From: Methylomarinum vadi
Lineage (GTDB): Bacteria > Pseudomonadota > Gammaproteobacteria > Methylococcales > Methylomonadaceae
Direction: 5' to 3'
Assembly: GCF_000733935.1 (NCBI RefSeq)
Contig: NZ_JPON01000001.1
Coordinates: 2,650,501-2,714,500, forward strand
Length of the DNA: 64,000 nucleotides
In this document: piece by piece, positions 46,122 through 55,127 of the stretch
Position numbering within the stretch: the stretch's first letter is position 1
Layout of the letters: every line of letters begins with the position of its first letter
Program-made: the position numbers and the translations under genes
Notes under the pieces: generated by a model
What the model was told of the DNA's origin: nothing
Database searches by the model: none
The model's input: only the letters and a program-made list of their open reading frames with translations

Positions 46122-47468
46122 TCACTTTCCAATACAAAACGAGCTGAAAATCTTGCCGAGCAGGTCGTCGGAGGTGAATTCGCCGGTGATTTCGGCGAGG
46201 TGGTTTTGGGCCTGGCGCAGGTCTTCGGCGACCAGTTCGCCGGACTGGTGTTGCAGTTGGCCTATGGCGCTGGCGATGAAGTGTTCGGCCTTGACCAGCG
46301 CTTCGATATGGCGCCTTCTGGCGATGAAGACGTCGTCTGCCGCATCGTTGTAGCCGACGCTTTTTTTCAGGTGTTCGGTCAACAGTTCCATGCCGGCGCC
46401 GGTTTTGATCGACAGATAAATAGAAGCGCTGTGTTCCGTTTCGACGATTTCCGGTTCGATGCCGAGCAGATCGATTTTGTTGTAGACCTTGGTGATGTCG
46501 ATATTGGCCGGCAGGGATTTGAGAACCGATTCCGATTCCGGCTCGTGGCTGTCGATCAATAGCAGTATTTTGTCGGCCTTCTCTATCTCGGCATGAGCGC
46601 GGCGAACGCCTTCCTGTTCCACGGCGTTGTCGCTGTCGCGCAGGCCGGCGGTATCGATGATATGCAGCGGCATACCGTCGATTTGGATACGCTCCCTGAG
46701 AACATCCCGCGTGGTGCCGGCGATGTCGGTGACAATGGCCGCCTCGTGGCCGGCCAGGGCGTTGAGCAGGCTGGATTTGCCGGCGTTCGGCTTGCCGGCC
46801 AATACGACGGTCATGCCGTCGCGCAATAATCTGCCCTGCCGAGCGGTTTTCAGTATTTCATGTATCTTTTCCTGCAAGGAACGGATGCGGCTTTCGACGA
46901 CGCCGTCGCTCAAAAAGTCGATTTCCTCGTCGACGAAATCGATGGCCGCTTCCACGTAAATTCGCAGTTCGGTCAGTTCATCGACCAACGAGTGTATCTG
47001 GTTGGAGAATACGCCTTGCAGCGATTTTTGCGCCGAACGTACCGATTGTTCGGTGCCGCTTTCGATCAGGTCGGCCACGGCTTCCGCCTGGGCCAGATCG
47101 AGCTTGTTATTGAGAAACGCTCTCTCGCTGAATTCGCCGGGACGTGCCAGGCGCGCGCCCAGTTCCAGAACTCTTCTCAATAACATATCCAATACCACGG
47201 CGCCGCCATGCCCCTGAAGTTCCAGGATGTCTTCGCCGGTATAGGAATGGGGGGCGGGAAAATAGATCATCAAGCCCGAATCGATGATTTCGCCTGCGCC
47301 ATCAAGGAACGGGGTATAGCAGGCATGGCGCGGTTTTAACGGGGGTTTTCTGCCGATTTGCCCGGCGATGTTTTTCACCGCCGGGCCGGAGAGCCGTACG
47401 ATACCGACACCGCCGTTGCCGGGCGGTGTCGCGATGGCCGCGATGGTATCGTTGTCCAGATGGGTCAC
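46122..47468 (-). CDS. mnmE: tRNA modification GTPase MnmE (TrmE)
   Basis: A 448-residue GTPase that works with MnmG on tRNA wobble uridines. The N-terminal folate-binding domain begins [20 protein letters not shown]. The G domain has [24 protein letters not shown] and [10 protein letters not shown]. The C-terminus ends in the conserved FSSFCIGK with the catalytic Cys. It is the last gene of rpmH-rnpA-yidD-yidC-mnmE on the minus strand, 2 bases after yidC. mnmG, usually next, is 13-15 kb away on the other strand. Confidence 0.97.
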   Translation of the reverse strand: MTHLDNDTIAAIATPPGNGGVGIVRLSGPAVKNIAGQIGRKPPLKPRHACYTPFLDGAGEIIDSGLMIYFPAPHSYTGEDILELQGHGGAVVLDMLLRRVLELGARLARPGEFSERAFLNNKLDLAQAEAVADLIESGTEQSVRSAQKSLQGVFSNQIHSLVDELTELRIYVEAAIDFVDEEIDFLSDGVVESRIRSLQEKIHEILKTARQGRLLRDGMTVVLAGKPNAGKSSLLNALAGHEAAIVTDIAGTTRDVLRERIQIDGMPLHIIDTAGLRDSDNAVEQEGVRRAHAEIEKADKILLLIDSHEPESESVLKSLPANIDITKVYNKIDLLGIEPEIVETEHSASIYLSIKTGAGMELLTEHLKKSVGYNDAADDVFIARRRHIEALVKAEHFIASAIGQLQHQSGELVAEDLRQAQNHLAEITGEFTSDDLLGKIFSSFCIGK

Positions 47469-47470
47469 GG

Positions 47471-49162
47471 CTATTTTTTATCGCCCGCTTCGATCTGACG
47501 GGTGATATGCCACTGTTGCAGGATGGACAGCGAGTTGTTCCATACCCAATACAGAACAAGGCCGGACGGGAAGAACAGGAAGAAGACGGTGAAAATGATC
47601 GGGAACATTTTCATCACTTTCGCCTGTAGTGGATCGACCGGAGCCGGGTTCAGGCTTTGCTGGATCTTCATGGTCACGCCGTACAGAATAGGCAGCAGGT
47701 AGAAAGGATCTTGCGCCGACAAGTCCTGTATCCACAAGTAAAATTCCGCCTGCCGCAATTCGACGGTTTCGATCAACACCCAGTATAGCGAGATAAAGAC
47801 CGGTATTTGTACCAGTATCGGTAGACAACCGCCCAGCGGATTGACTTTTTCCCGCTTGTACATGGCCATCATTTCGGTATTGAATTTCTGTCTGTCGTCC
47901 TTGAATTTGTCCTGCAGTTCTTTCAATTTGGGCTGAATCTTACGCATCTTGGCCATTGAGGTGTAACTGGATTTGGACAAGCGGTAAAACAACAGTTTGA
48001 TGACCAGAGTGACGCCCATGATCGCCAATCCCCAGTTGCCGATATAGCCGTGGATCTGGTTCAACAGCCAGTAAATCGGTTTGGCAATGATGGTCAGCCA
48101 GCTGTAATCGACGGTCAGCTCCAGGCCTTTGGCAACCGCTTCCATTTGCGGTTGGATTTTGGGGCCGACAAACAATTGCGCTTTGAAGACCGATTCTGCA
48201 TTGGGGGCGATCTCGCGCGCTGGTGAGTAGGAACCGATCACATAACGCCAATCCTTCAGTTCCTTTGTATAGAAATGGTTTTCCTGATCCTGCGGCGGAA
48301 TCCAGGCGGAAGCGAAATAATGCTGAATCATCGCGGTCCAGCCGCCGACGGTTTTGACGTTCAGGTTTTCTTCGGCCATGTCCTCGAAATCGACTTTCTG
48401 GTATTTCTCTTCGTTGGTATAGACCACGCCGCCGGCGTAGGTGCGGATGAAGTTGTTGCTGTTTCTTTCCGAGAAAGGCTTGCGTAACAGTTGGTTATAT
48501 TGTCTGCCGGACCAGACCGAGCCGCTGTTGTTGCTAATTTTGTGTTCGAGGTGAACATCGTAGCTGCCGCGTTTGAAGGTGTAAGTCTTGGTGATCGTAA
48601 TCCCTTGGTCATCGCTCCAAGTCAAGGGCACGGTCAGAGTGTCCGCGCCTTCCGCCAATTCGTAACTGTCTTGCTTGGCGGCATAAACGGCATGATGGTC
48701 GGGTGCGCTGGAACCGTTAGCGCCAACTAGGCCGCTTTGCGCCAGAAATAGTTTATCTTCGCTGCTGTCGAACAATCTGACCGGTGAGGTATCGACTGCA
48801 TCCGGTTCCAGTCCGACCATCTTGTATAGCTTGTTGACGACGGTATTGGGTTTTTCCTTCGGATATTGCAGCAAATCCAGGTTGCTCAGGGTGCCGCCTT
48901 GGGTATCGATTTCCAGTGCGTAAACATCGGTCTTGACACGGATAATTCTGCCCGAACCGTCACTCGCCAACGGCGCGGTTTCTTTTTGAGGGGTGCCCAG
49001 TTCACCACCGGCAGCGGGTGCATCCGCGCCGCCGCTAGTTACAACCGGCGTATCGGAAACGGGTAACTGAGGTTTGGGGCCGTAATCGAATTGCCAGGCT
49101 TCCCACAGCATGTAAGAAATCATCACGAATGCCATGATGAGTACGAATCTAAGATTATCCAT
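47471..49162 (-). CDS. yidC: membrane protein insertase YidC
   Basis: A 563-residue inner-membrane insertase. It has TM1 ([21 protein letters not shown]), the large periplasmic P1 domain typical of Gram-negative YidC (about 25-340), and the conserved five-helix core: [59 protein letters not shown] and [18 protein letters not shown] conserved basic loop ([20 protein letters not shown]) is present. It follows the degenerate yidD by 2 bases. Confidence 0.97.
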   Translation of the reverse strand: MDNLRFVLIMAFVMISYMLWEAWQFDYGPKPQLPVSDTPVVTSGGADAPAAGGELGTPQKETAPLASDGSGRIIRVKTDVYALEIDTQGGTLSNLDLLQYPKEKPNTVVNKLYKMVGLEPDAVDTSPVRLFDSSEDKLFLAQSGLVGANGSSAPDHHAVYAAKQDSYELAEGADTLTVPLTWSDDQGITITKTYTFKRGSYDVHLEHKISNNSGSVWSGRQYNQLLRKPFSERNSNNFIRTYAGGVVYTNEEKYQKVDFEDMAEENLNVKTVGGWTAMIQHYFASAWIPPQDQENHFYTKELKDWRYVIGSYSPAREIAPNAESVFKAQLFVGPKIQPQMEAVAKGLELTVDYSWLTIIAKPIYWLLNQIHGYIGNWGLAIMGVTLVIKLLFYRLSKSSYTSMAKMRKIQPKLKELQDKFKDDRQKFNTEMMAMYKREKVNPLGGCLPILVQIPVFISLYWVLIETVELRQAEFYLWIQDLSAQDPFYLLPILYGVTMKIQQSLNPAPVDPLQAKVMKMFPIIFTVFFLFFPSGLVLYWVWNNSLSILQQWHITRQIEAGDKK

Positions 49163-49164
49163 TA

Positions 49165-49386
49165 TTATCTACCAGTTATTTGGAACAGGGTGAACGTCAC
49201 CGGAGTAAAAAGGTGGCATTTTATCAGTCGCAGGAGAGTGATGTAAGAATCTTTGCCGGCTGCGGGAAGCGGAATCGCTTCTAAGCCATAACGTAGAAAG
49301 GCCCGAAAAGCGGTGGAGTTCTTTTCGGGCCGACGATTTATAAAGCGTTTATAAATCCATGTGCGGGTTATGAGTAGGAATCGCAT
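49165..49386 (-). CDS. yidD: degenerate YidD (membrane insertion factor) remnant or divergent homologue
   Basis: A 73-residue frame in exactly the place of yidD, overlapping rnpA by 19 bases. It keeps the YidD outline without gaps: MRFLLI at the start, YKRFI (Y-x-x-x-I-S position), YGLEAI for YALEAI, then LLRLIKCH for the R-I-L-R-CH block. The signature between them, normally C-R-F-x-P-T-C-S, is replaced by STAFRAFL, so both conserved cysteines are lost, and the final HP-x-x-P-G-G is LFTPV. The frame remains open over its whole length, pointing to slow divergence or a changed function rather than simple decay. YidD helps YidC-dependent insertion but is not essential in E. coli. Confidence 0.6.
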   Translation of the reverse strand: MRFLLITRTWIYKRFINRRPEKNSTAFRAFLRYGLEAIPLPAAGKDSYITLLRLIKCHLFTPVTFTLFQITGR

Positions 49387-49736
49387 CGATTTACCAGTTT
49401 AAGCCAATGCCTTTCCAATGACTTTCTCAAAACAGCCGGGGGCGCATCGGCTGCGTCCCTACGCGCTAATACAACAATATCAATATTGATTAATTTTTGT
49501 TGCCGTAACCGAAAGCTTTCCCTGGCAGTTCTTTTGATCAGGTTCCTTGTGACTGCCTTTTTTATATTTTTTTTTGCAATCGCCAGGCCCAGGCGGGGAT
49601 GATCGAGATCGTTCCTGATGGCCAGCAGAGTAAAAAATTTATCCGTCGACCTGGCTGGGTTGGCAAAGACTTTTTTATAATCAGCCGGCGTCCGTAACCT
49701 TAGCTGTACGGGAAAACTGTGTTTTTCCGCCGACAA
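49368..49736 (-). CDS. rnpA: ribonuclease P protein component
   Basis: A 122-residue basic protein that joins the RNase P RNA in tRNA 5' maturation. Signatures are RLRTPADYKKVF, FTLLAIRNDLDHPRLGLAIA (phenylalanine and substrate-binding strand) and the RNR-like motif KKAVTRNLIKRTARESFR. The start is a TTG at 49736, directly next to the rpmH stop (49737). No ATG alternative precedes the conserved part. The low-efficiency start next to the strong rpmH promoter fits the known need to make little RnpA relative to L34. Confidence 0.95.
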   Translation of the reverse strand: MSAEKHSFPVQLRLRTPADYKKVFANPARSTDKFFTLLAIRNDLDHPRLGLAIAKKNIKKAVTRNLIKRTARESFRLRQQKLINIDIVVLARRDAADAPPAVLRKSLERHWLKLVNRCDSYS

Positions 49737-49871
49737 TTAAACCGACAGTGAAGCGCGGCCTTTCGCTCTGCGCGCGTTAATCACCTTGCGGCCACCTTTG
49801 GTCGCCATTCTGGCGCGAAAACCATGAGTTCTGGCACGTTTGATTTTGCTTGGTTGATAAGTTCTTTTCAT
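49737..49871 (-). CDS. rpmH: 50S ribosomal protein L34
   Basis: A 44-residue, very basic ribosomal protein: [20 protein letters not shown], then [20 protein letters not shown] and SLSV. The sequence is nearly invariant across proteobacteria. It leads the minus-strand rpmH-rnpA-yidD-yidC-mnmE operon. A near-consensus promoter is centred about 70 bases upstream. In most relatives rpmH is next to dnaA; here tesA is its neighbour instead. Confidence 0.97.
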   Translation of the reverse strand: MKRTYQPSKIKRARTHGFRARMATKGGRKVINARRAKGRASLSV

Positions 49872-49926
49872 TTGCTTACAGCCTGATTGAATTAAATTAC
49901 GAGAAAACCGATAAAAAAGACACCGG

Positions 49927-49956
49927 ATAATACGGTAAATAGCTGTATTCTGTCAA
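49927..49956 (-). promoter_or_regulatory. promoter of the rpmH operon
   Basis: On the minus strand TTGACA (49956-49951) is followed after 18 bases by TATTAT (49932-49927). The -35 is a perfect consensus and the -10 differs at one position. It is about 55 bases before the rpmH start, as expected for a strong ribosomal-protein promoter. Confidence 0.7.
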
Positions 49957-50000
49957 TTGATATTCGACTTCGATGCGTGTCCAGGCTGGTCCTACGGCCG

Positions 50001-50600
50001 TCATAATAAAGGTTGCAGATATTGCCAGACCTTGTCGGCGATCATGGCTTGGGCCTTGTGGTTCGGATGCAGACCGTCACGCTGCATCAGCTCCCGGACC
50101 AGCGCCACGTCCTGCAGAATGAAAGGAACATAGGTGACTTTCATTTCTTCGGCCAGTTGCGGATAGACATTATAAAACATTTCGGTATAACGTTTACCGT
50201 AGTTTGGCGGAATGCGCATGCTCAATAACAGAACATGACTACCGACGTCTTGGGCGCGCTTGATGATCTGGGCCAGATTCGCTTTCATGATCTTCGGCGA
50301 TAGGCCGCGCAGGCCATCGTTGGCCCCCAATTCCAGTATCAACACCGACGGCTTGTATTGAGTCAGCGCGCGATCGATACGCGCCAGCCCGCCGGCCGTG
50401 GTATCGCCGCTGATACTTTCGTTGAATACATTGTAACTGCTGTCATGTCGATCCAGGCGCTGTTGCAGCAACGCCACCCAGCCCTGTTGAACTTCCATGC
50501 CGTAACCGGCACTAATACTATCTCCCAGCACGACAATTGATTTAGCCGCCAGCGTGGCCGAAAATAAACAAAGCATTGACGCTATTAATATTCTGAACAT
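50001..50600 (-). CDS. tesA: periplasmic arylesterase / acyl-CoA thioesterase I (TesA)
   Basis: A 199-residue SGNH hydrolase. It has a signal peptide (MFRILIASMLCLFSATLAA) and nucleophile Ser28 in VVLGDSISAGYGM. The oxyanion blocks are SISGDTTAGG and LELGANDGLRG, and the Asp/His pair is in RDGLHPNHKAQ. Similar to E. coli TesA in length and motifs. The ATG at 50600 shares the CATG with the divergent ybbA start. The longer frame up to 50870 is antisense to ybbA and is not used. Confidence 0.95.
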   Translation of the reverse strand: MFRILIASMLCLFSATLAAKSIVVLGDSISAGYGMEVQQGWVALLQQRLDRHDSSYNVFNESISGDTTAGGLARIDRALTQYKPSVLILELGANDGLRGLSPKIMKANLAQIIKRAQDVGSHVLLLSMRIPPNYGKRYTEMFYNVYPQLAEEMKVTYVPFILQDVALVRELMQRDGLHPNHKAQAMIADKVWQYLQPLL

Positions 50601-51282
50601 GTCCAATATTTCATCCGAGCAAGCAATCATTAAAACCGAAAACCTGGGCAAGACCGTTACCACCGTCGATGGCCCGTTGCATATCTTGTCATCTGTCGAC
50701 CTGACAATCAAACCCGGCGACAGTCTGGCTATCCTCGGCGCCTCCGGCTCCGGCAAGTCGACCTTGTTGAGTTTGCTGGCGGGGTTAGACACGCCCAGCA
50801 CCGGCAGCATCCTGTTGGACGGTCGGGAACTGACCACGATGGACGAGGACGGCCGGGCCGAGATCCGCAATCAGCTGATCGGTTTCGTATTCCAGTCGTT
50901 TCAACTGTTGCCGGGGTTGACGGCGCTGGAAAACGTCATGTTGCCGTTGGAATTGGCCGGCGACGCCCGGGCCCGGGACAAAGCCAAGGCATTGCTCGAT
51001 CGAGTCGGTTTGAGCGAACGCTTATCACACACGCCGAAGCAATTGTCCGGCGGCGAGCAACAACGGGTGGCCCTGGCGCGCGCCTTCGTCACCGAACCGG
51101 CGATCTTGTTCGCCGACGAGCCGACCGGCAATCTGGACAGCAGGACCGGTGCGAAAATCATCGACCTGCTGTTTCAACTGAACCAGGAAAAAAGCACGAC
51201 GCTGGTGTTGGTCACGCACGATAACGCGCTGGCCGAACGTTGCCAAAGTACCGTCAGGTTGGAAGCGGGACGGCTGTTATGA
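50599..51282 (+). CDS. ybbA: ABC transporter ATP-binding protein (YbbA/LolD-like)
   Basis: A 227-residue ATPase of the MacB/LolD-type extraction family. Walker A is in AILGASGSGKSTLLSLLAGL, the signature in QLSGGEQQRVALARAF, Walker B in ILFADEPTGNLDSRTG, and the H loop in LVLVTHDN. It is divergent from tesA, the same arrangement as in E. coli, and is followed by its permease gene with an ATGA overlap. The YbbAP pair may remove or transport lipids or hydrophobic compounds; the substrate is not known. Confidence 0.94.
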   Translation: MSNISSEQAIIKTENLGKTVTTVDGPLHILSSVDLTIKPGDSLAILGASGSGKSTLLSLLAGLDTPSTGSILLDGRELTTMDEDGRAEIRNQLIGFVFQSFQLLPGLTALENVMLPLELAGDARARDKAKALLDRVGLSERLSHTPKQLSGGEQQRVALARAFVTEPAILFADEPTGNLDSRTGAKIIDLLFQLNQEKSTTLVLVTHDNALAERCQSTVRLEAGRLL

Positions 51283-53762
51283 ACAGGATGCATTTGGCCC
51301 TGCGTTTATTGTGGCGCGACGCCCGCTCCGGCGAGTTAGGCATATTGTTGCTGGCCCTGATCATCGCGGTGACCAGTTCGACGGCGATCAGCCTGTTTGC
51401 CGATCGTTTGCATCGGACGATGACGAACCAAGCCGCCGAATTTCTCGCCGCCGATTTGGTCGTTACCAGCCCGCGGCCAATCCCTGAACATTGGCTAAAA
51501 AAAGCGCGCGAACTGAATTTAAGGGAAGCCAATACGGCGGAGTTCTCCAGCGTTTTGATCGAGAACGACGAAATGCTGTTGGCCGGCGTCAAGGCCGTAA
51601 CCGACAGTTATCCGCTTAGGGGCTACTTGAAAACCATCACCGACGACTACATGACGGAAACGATTCGTCACCAAGGGCCGTCTCCCGGCAAGGCTTGGGT
51701 GGAAAAACGCGTGTTGTCGGCCTTGAAACTGCAGCTGGGCGACCCTCTGACGGTGGGCGAAAAACGACTGACCATCGAACGAATCGTCACCTACGAACCG
51801 GATAAGCGAGGTGACCTGTACAGCCTGTCGCCCCGGGTCATGATCAACGCCGCCGACTTGGCGGCGACCCGCGTCATTCAGCCCGGCAGTCACGTGCATT
51901 ATTTCTTTCAGTTTAGCGGCGCCGCGCCCGCGTTGCTGGAATATAACCGCTGGCTCAAACCGCTGTTGAATCCGTCGCAACGGCTAATGGACATACACGA
52001 GGACCGCCCGGAGCTGGGCAATGCGTTGAGCAGGGCCGAGCGTTATCTGGGACTGTCCAGTATCGTCGTCATCGTCATTGCCGGGGTCGCCATCGCCATG
52101 ACCACGCGCCGTTACAGCGAACGTCATTTCGATGCGACCGCCATTCTGCGTTGCCTGGGTTGCAAACAGCACGAAGTGCTGTGGTTGTATCTGTGTCAGT
52201 TTCTGCTACTGGGCATCGTCGCCAGCGTCATCGCTTGCGGCCTCGGCTGGCTGGCCCAGGAAGTCCTGTTTCATTTACTCCGCAACTTATTACCCGCGCA
52301 AGTCGCCGCTCCCGGATTTTTTGCCGTCATTTTCGGTTTCATGACCGGGTTGGCGATTCTGTTCGGTTTTGCCCTGCCCCCCTTGCTGAGGCTGAAAAAC
52401 GTTCCGCCGCTGCGCGTTTTGCGCCGCGACCTGCAACCCTTGCCAGCCAGCGCCTGGCTGGTCTATGGCTTGGCGTTGTTGCTGATCGCGGTATTGATCT
52501 GGCGTTACACCGAGGATTTGAAAATGACCGCCACGATCATCGGCGGCGGTTTGCTCGCGACTTTGTTGTTGGGATTATTGGTCTATGCCGTACTGGTGCA
52601 GCTGCGCCGCTTGTTGCCCAAGCTGAGATTAAGCTGGCGTTTCGGACTGCAAAACCTGATTCGCCATGCCCGCTCGACCACCAACCAAGTCTTGGCTTTC
52701 AGTATCACCTTGGTGGCGATGATATTGAGTCTGACCGTGCGCACCGACTTGCTCAACGACTGGCAACGGCAATTACCGGACAATGCCCCCAATCATTTTG
52801 CCTTGAATATTTTTCCCGAACAGAAAGACGCGCTGAAGCGGGAATTGGAGGAACAGAATATCGACGGCAGCCGTTTTTATCCGGTCGTGCGCGGCAGATT
52901 GGTCAAGATCAACGGCGTCGCCGTGCAACGGATCGTTTCCAAGGAGTCTGAAGGCGAACGCGCCACGCATCGCGATCTGAGCCTGACCTGGGCGGAAACC
53001 ATGCCCGAGGAGAACAAACTGATCGCAGGGCAATGGTGGGACTCGGTCAAAACCGGCCTGGTATCGATCGAAGCCAAGCTGGCGAAAAGCCTCAAGGTCG
53101 GCATGGGCGACCAACTGACCTTCACGATCGGCAGCCGCCAAATGACCGCGACGGTCAGCAGCATCAGGGAGGTGCAATGGGATACGATGAAGCCCAATTT
53201 CTATATGATTTTTTCGCCCGGCACGCTGGACGGCTTTGCCAGCACCTACATCACCAGCTTCTATTTGCCCGAGGAAAAGAAGAATTACCTGAATACGTTG
53301 GTGAAGAACCATCCCGGCACGACGATACTCGAGGTCGACCTGATCCTGAAACAGTTTAAGAGTATATTGGCCCAGTTGACCGAGGCGGTCAATTTTCTGT
53401 TGTATTTCGCGCTGGCGGCCGGCTTTACCGTGCTGTTCGCGGCCATTTACTCGACGTTGGACAACCGGATTTATGAAGGTGCCTTGATGCGCACCTTGGG
53501 CGCCAACCGCCGCTTATTGCGCAAGGCCCATTTGCTGGAGTTTGCCGCGTTGGGCCTAATCTCCGCAATGTTGTCCATCGTCATGTCGGAAGGATTGTTG
53601 CTGTCTTTATATCATTTCGTGCTGCACCTCGATTATCGTCCGGACGTGTTGCAATGGGCAGTTACTTTGCTGAGTGGCGGGCTTTTTATTGCGTTGGCCG
53701 GTTATTGGGGCGTGCGTGAAGTGGTTAGAAAATCCCCTATGCGGATTTTTCGCGAGCTGTAG
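51279..53762 (+). CDS. ybbP: ABC transporter permease (YbbP-like, FtsX family)
   Basis: A 827-residue inner-membrane permease with ten or so helices arranged as two FtsX/MacB-type halves. A first helix near 20-40 (GILLLALIIAVTSSTAISLF) precedes a periplasmic domain. Core helices lie at about 255-420, including IVVIVIAGVAIAMTTRRYSE and FDATAILRCLGCKQHEVL. A second half begins about 465 and ends with LLYFALAAGFTVLFAAIYST, GALMRTLGANRRLLRKAHLL and the C-terminal SPMRIFREL. The start at 51279 overlaps the ybbA stop (ATGA). Confidence 0.94.
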   Translation: MNRMHLALRLLWRDARSGELGILLLALIIAVTSSTAISLFADRLHRTMTNQAAEFLAADLVVTSPRPIPEHWLKKARELNLREANTAEFSSVLIENDEMLLAGVKAVTDSYPLRGYLKTITDDYMTETIRHQGPSPGKAWVEKRVLSALKLQLGDPLTVGEKRLTIERIVTYEPDKRGDLYSLSPRVMINAADLAATRVIQPGSHVHYFFQFSGAAPALLEYNRWLKPLLNPSQRLMDIHEDRPELGNALSRAERYLGLSSIVVIVIAGVAIAMTTRRYSERHFDATAILRCLGCKQHEVLWLYLCQFLLLGIVASVIACGLGWLAQEVLFHLLRNLLPAQVAAPGFFAVIFGFMTGLAILFGFALPPLLRLKNVPPLRVLRRDLQPLPASAWLVYGLALLLIAVLIWRYTEDLKMTATIIGGGLLATLLLGLLVYAVLVQLRRLLPKLRLSWRFGLQNLIRHARSTTNQVLAFSITLVAMILSLTVRTDLLNDWQRQLPDNAPNHFALNIFPEQKDALKRELEEQNIDGSRFYPVVRGRLVKINGVAVQRIVSKESEGERATHRDLSLTWAETMPEENKLIAGQWWDSVKTGLVSIEAKLAKSLKVGMGDQLTFTIGSRQMTATVSSIREVQWDTMKPNFYMIFSPGTLDGFASTYITSFYLPEEKKNYLNTLVKNHPGTTILEVDLILKQFKSILAQLTEAVNFLLYFALAAGFTVLFAAIYSTLDNRIYEGALMRTLGANRRLLRKAHLLEFAALGLISAMLSIVMSEGLLLSLYHFVLHLDYRPDVLQWAVTLLSGGLFIALAGYWGVREVVRKSPMRIFREL

Positions 53763-53833
53763 CAACCATTCACGGAATATTCACTCTATTTCGTCTACAT
53801 TTATTAGTGTTTTTTCGAACTGGGTTTTAAGCG

Positions 53834-54229
53834 ATGAAGAAAACAAATTCGATCAAGATAATGGCGGCAGGCTTGTTATTGACCGGTTGCGCCAGCCAAA
53901 CCGGTTGGACTCCGACGGTCGATCCCTATGGCGATCCCAACGCTTACCGCTTGCAACAGGACATGGCCGAATGCCAGCAACTGGCCAGACAGGCGGCCGG
54001 CGGCCTGGCCACGGAAACGGGCAAGGGCGCGCTGGTGGGCGGTGCGCTCGGTGCGGCCACGGGTGCGGCGATCGGCGCCATTTCCGGCGATGCCGGCACG
54101 GGCGCCGCTTATGGCGCGGCCGCCGGCGGCATAGGCGGCGGCGCCAAGCAGGGGTTTCAGTCGGAAGATCAATATAAAAGGGCTTATATCAACTGCATGC
54201 GACATCGTGGTCACTATGTGGTCGATTGA
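53834..54229 (+). CDS. glycine-zipper outer-membrane lipoprotein
   Basis: A 131-residue predicted lipoprotein. The lipobox LLTGC places Cys at residue 19 after KKTNSIKIMAAGLLLTG. The middle has a glycine zipper (GKGALVGGALGAATGAAIGA then ISGDAGTGAAYGAAAGGIGG), and the C-terminal part (YKRAYINCMRHRGH) contains a Cys and ends VVD. The layout is typical of glycine-zipper proteins of the outer membrane in gammaproteobacteria. Function unknown; possibly envelope integrity. Not in an evident operon; ends before a hairpin-rich gap. Confidence 0.85.
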   Translation: MKKTNSIKIMAAGLLLTGCASQTGWTPTVDPYGDPNAYRLQQDMAECQQLARQAAGGLATETGKGALVGGALGAATGAAIGAISGDAGTGAAYGAAAGGIGGGAKQGFQSEDQYKRAYINCMRHRGHYVVD

Positions 54230-54270
54230 GGCCAGTCAAAAGATTAACTTTTTTCAATAATGGATGCCTC

Positions 54271-54297
54271 TAGGCGGGTGGTATCTCACCCCGCCTA
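54271..54297. terminator. hairpin after lipoprotein gene
   Basis: TAGGCGGG at 54271-54278 pairs with CCCGCCTA at 54290-54297; TG/CA inside can lengthen the stem with a one-base bulge. It lies 42 bases after the lipoprotein stop. No T-run follows, so it may be a Rho-type or processing hairpin. Confidence 0.5.
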
Positions 54298-54315
54298 ATA
54301 CCCTGATTATCAAAT

Positions 54316-54348
54316 ATCGGAATTCGCCAATTTCGGCCGAATTCCGAT
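54316..54348. repeat. 11-bp perfect inverted repeat
   Basis: ATCGGAATTCG at 54316-54326 pairs with CGAATTCCGAT at 54338-54348 over an 11-base loop (CCAATTTCGGC). It contains two EcoRI-like GAATTC cores. It may be a second terminator or a protein-binding palindrome upstream of the chemosensory genes. Confidence 0.6.
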
Positions 54349-54584
54349 CGAACAAATAATTATTAGCTCCTCCTGTGTCTATTACGGTTATCAAAGAGCT
54401 ATCAAGTTCGTTTGGTCCCGGTCGATAACTTAAGTTAATGTCTATAATTTCCTACAAAAGTACAACGTTAGTATTTGCTATCCGGTTTGTTTTCCTATTG
54501 ATGCCGGCGATATATGGGCACGGTACATGACTATGCGGATAGCAGCGTATTTGGATGGAATTTAACTATAAAAGGTAATCATGC

Positions 54585-55127
54585 ATGAAACCCAAGATTA
54601 CGCCGAACAATAACGAAAAGCGGCTTGGCGACGAGGACTTTATCGTTTCGAAAACCGACCCCACTGGCCGCATCACTTATGCCAACCGCATTTTTATGAA
54701 CATAGCCGGTTACCCGGAACACGAGCTGTTGGGTGTGCAACACAATATCATTCGACATCCCGAAATGCCGCGTGGCGTTTTTCGCTTCATGTGGGATACA
54801 TTGAAATCCGGCGATGAATTTTTCGGTTTTGCCAAAAATCTCTGTGCCGACGGCGGCTTTTACTGGGTGTTCGCCAACATTACTCCCGATTACGACAAGC
54901 AAGGCAAATTGCAAGGCTATTACTCGGTAAGACGCAAGCCGCCTCAATCGGCGTTGGATGTATTGATTCCGGTTTACCGGGAGATGCTGGCGATAGAAAA
55001 ACGCAGTTCGGCTAAGGAGGCGCCTGACAAGTCCCTGGCTTATTTGTTCGATGTCGTCCAGCAAAGTGGCGCCAAGAGCTATAACAATCTCGTGCTGGAT
55101 CTGTATAAACCGAATGATGTGATATGA
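54585..55127 (+). CDS. PAS-domain redox sensor (Aer-like), stand-alone
   Basis: A 180-residue cytoplasmic protein. A PAS domain covers about 17-120 in the Aer style: [60 protein letters not shown] and YWVFANITP, which in Aer bind FAD. A helical tail of about 50 residues follows. No membrane span or signalling domain is present; these are in the next gene, a chemoreceptor that starts within its last codons (4-base overlap at 55124-55127). I infer an aerotaxis or redox sensor split into two polypeptides. Flavin binding is by family resemblance only. Confidence 0.85.
   Translation: MKPKITPNNNEKRLGDEDFIVSKTDPTGRITYANRIFMNIAGYPEHELLGVQHNIIRHPEMPRGVFRFMWDTLKSGDEFFGFAKNLCADGGFYWVFANITPDYDKQGKLQGYYSVRRKPPQSALDVLIPVYREMLAIEKRSSAKEAPDKSLAYLFDVVQQSGAKSYNNLVLDLYKPNDVI

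Larger units (their letters stand above)
54230..54584. other. 355-bp intergenic region with two hairpins
   Basis: No gene is seen. It holds two strong inverted repeats (54271-54297 and 54316-54348). A TATAAT at 54443-54448 lies about 140 bases before the PAS gene, without a good -35. The rest is AT-rich. Terminator for the lipoprotein gene and promoter of the chemosensory pair are expected here. Confidence 0.7.

Noticed and set aside
50601-50870. Longer N-terminus for tesA
   Set aside because: It is fully antisense to ybbA and would place the signal peptide in the middle of the protein.
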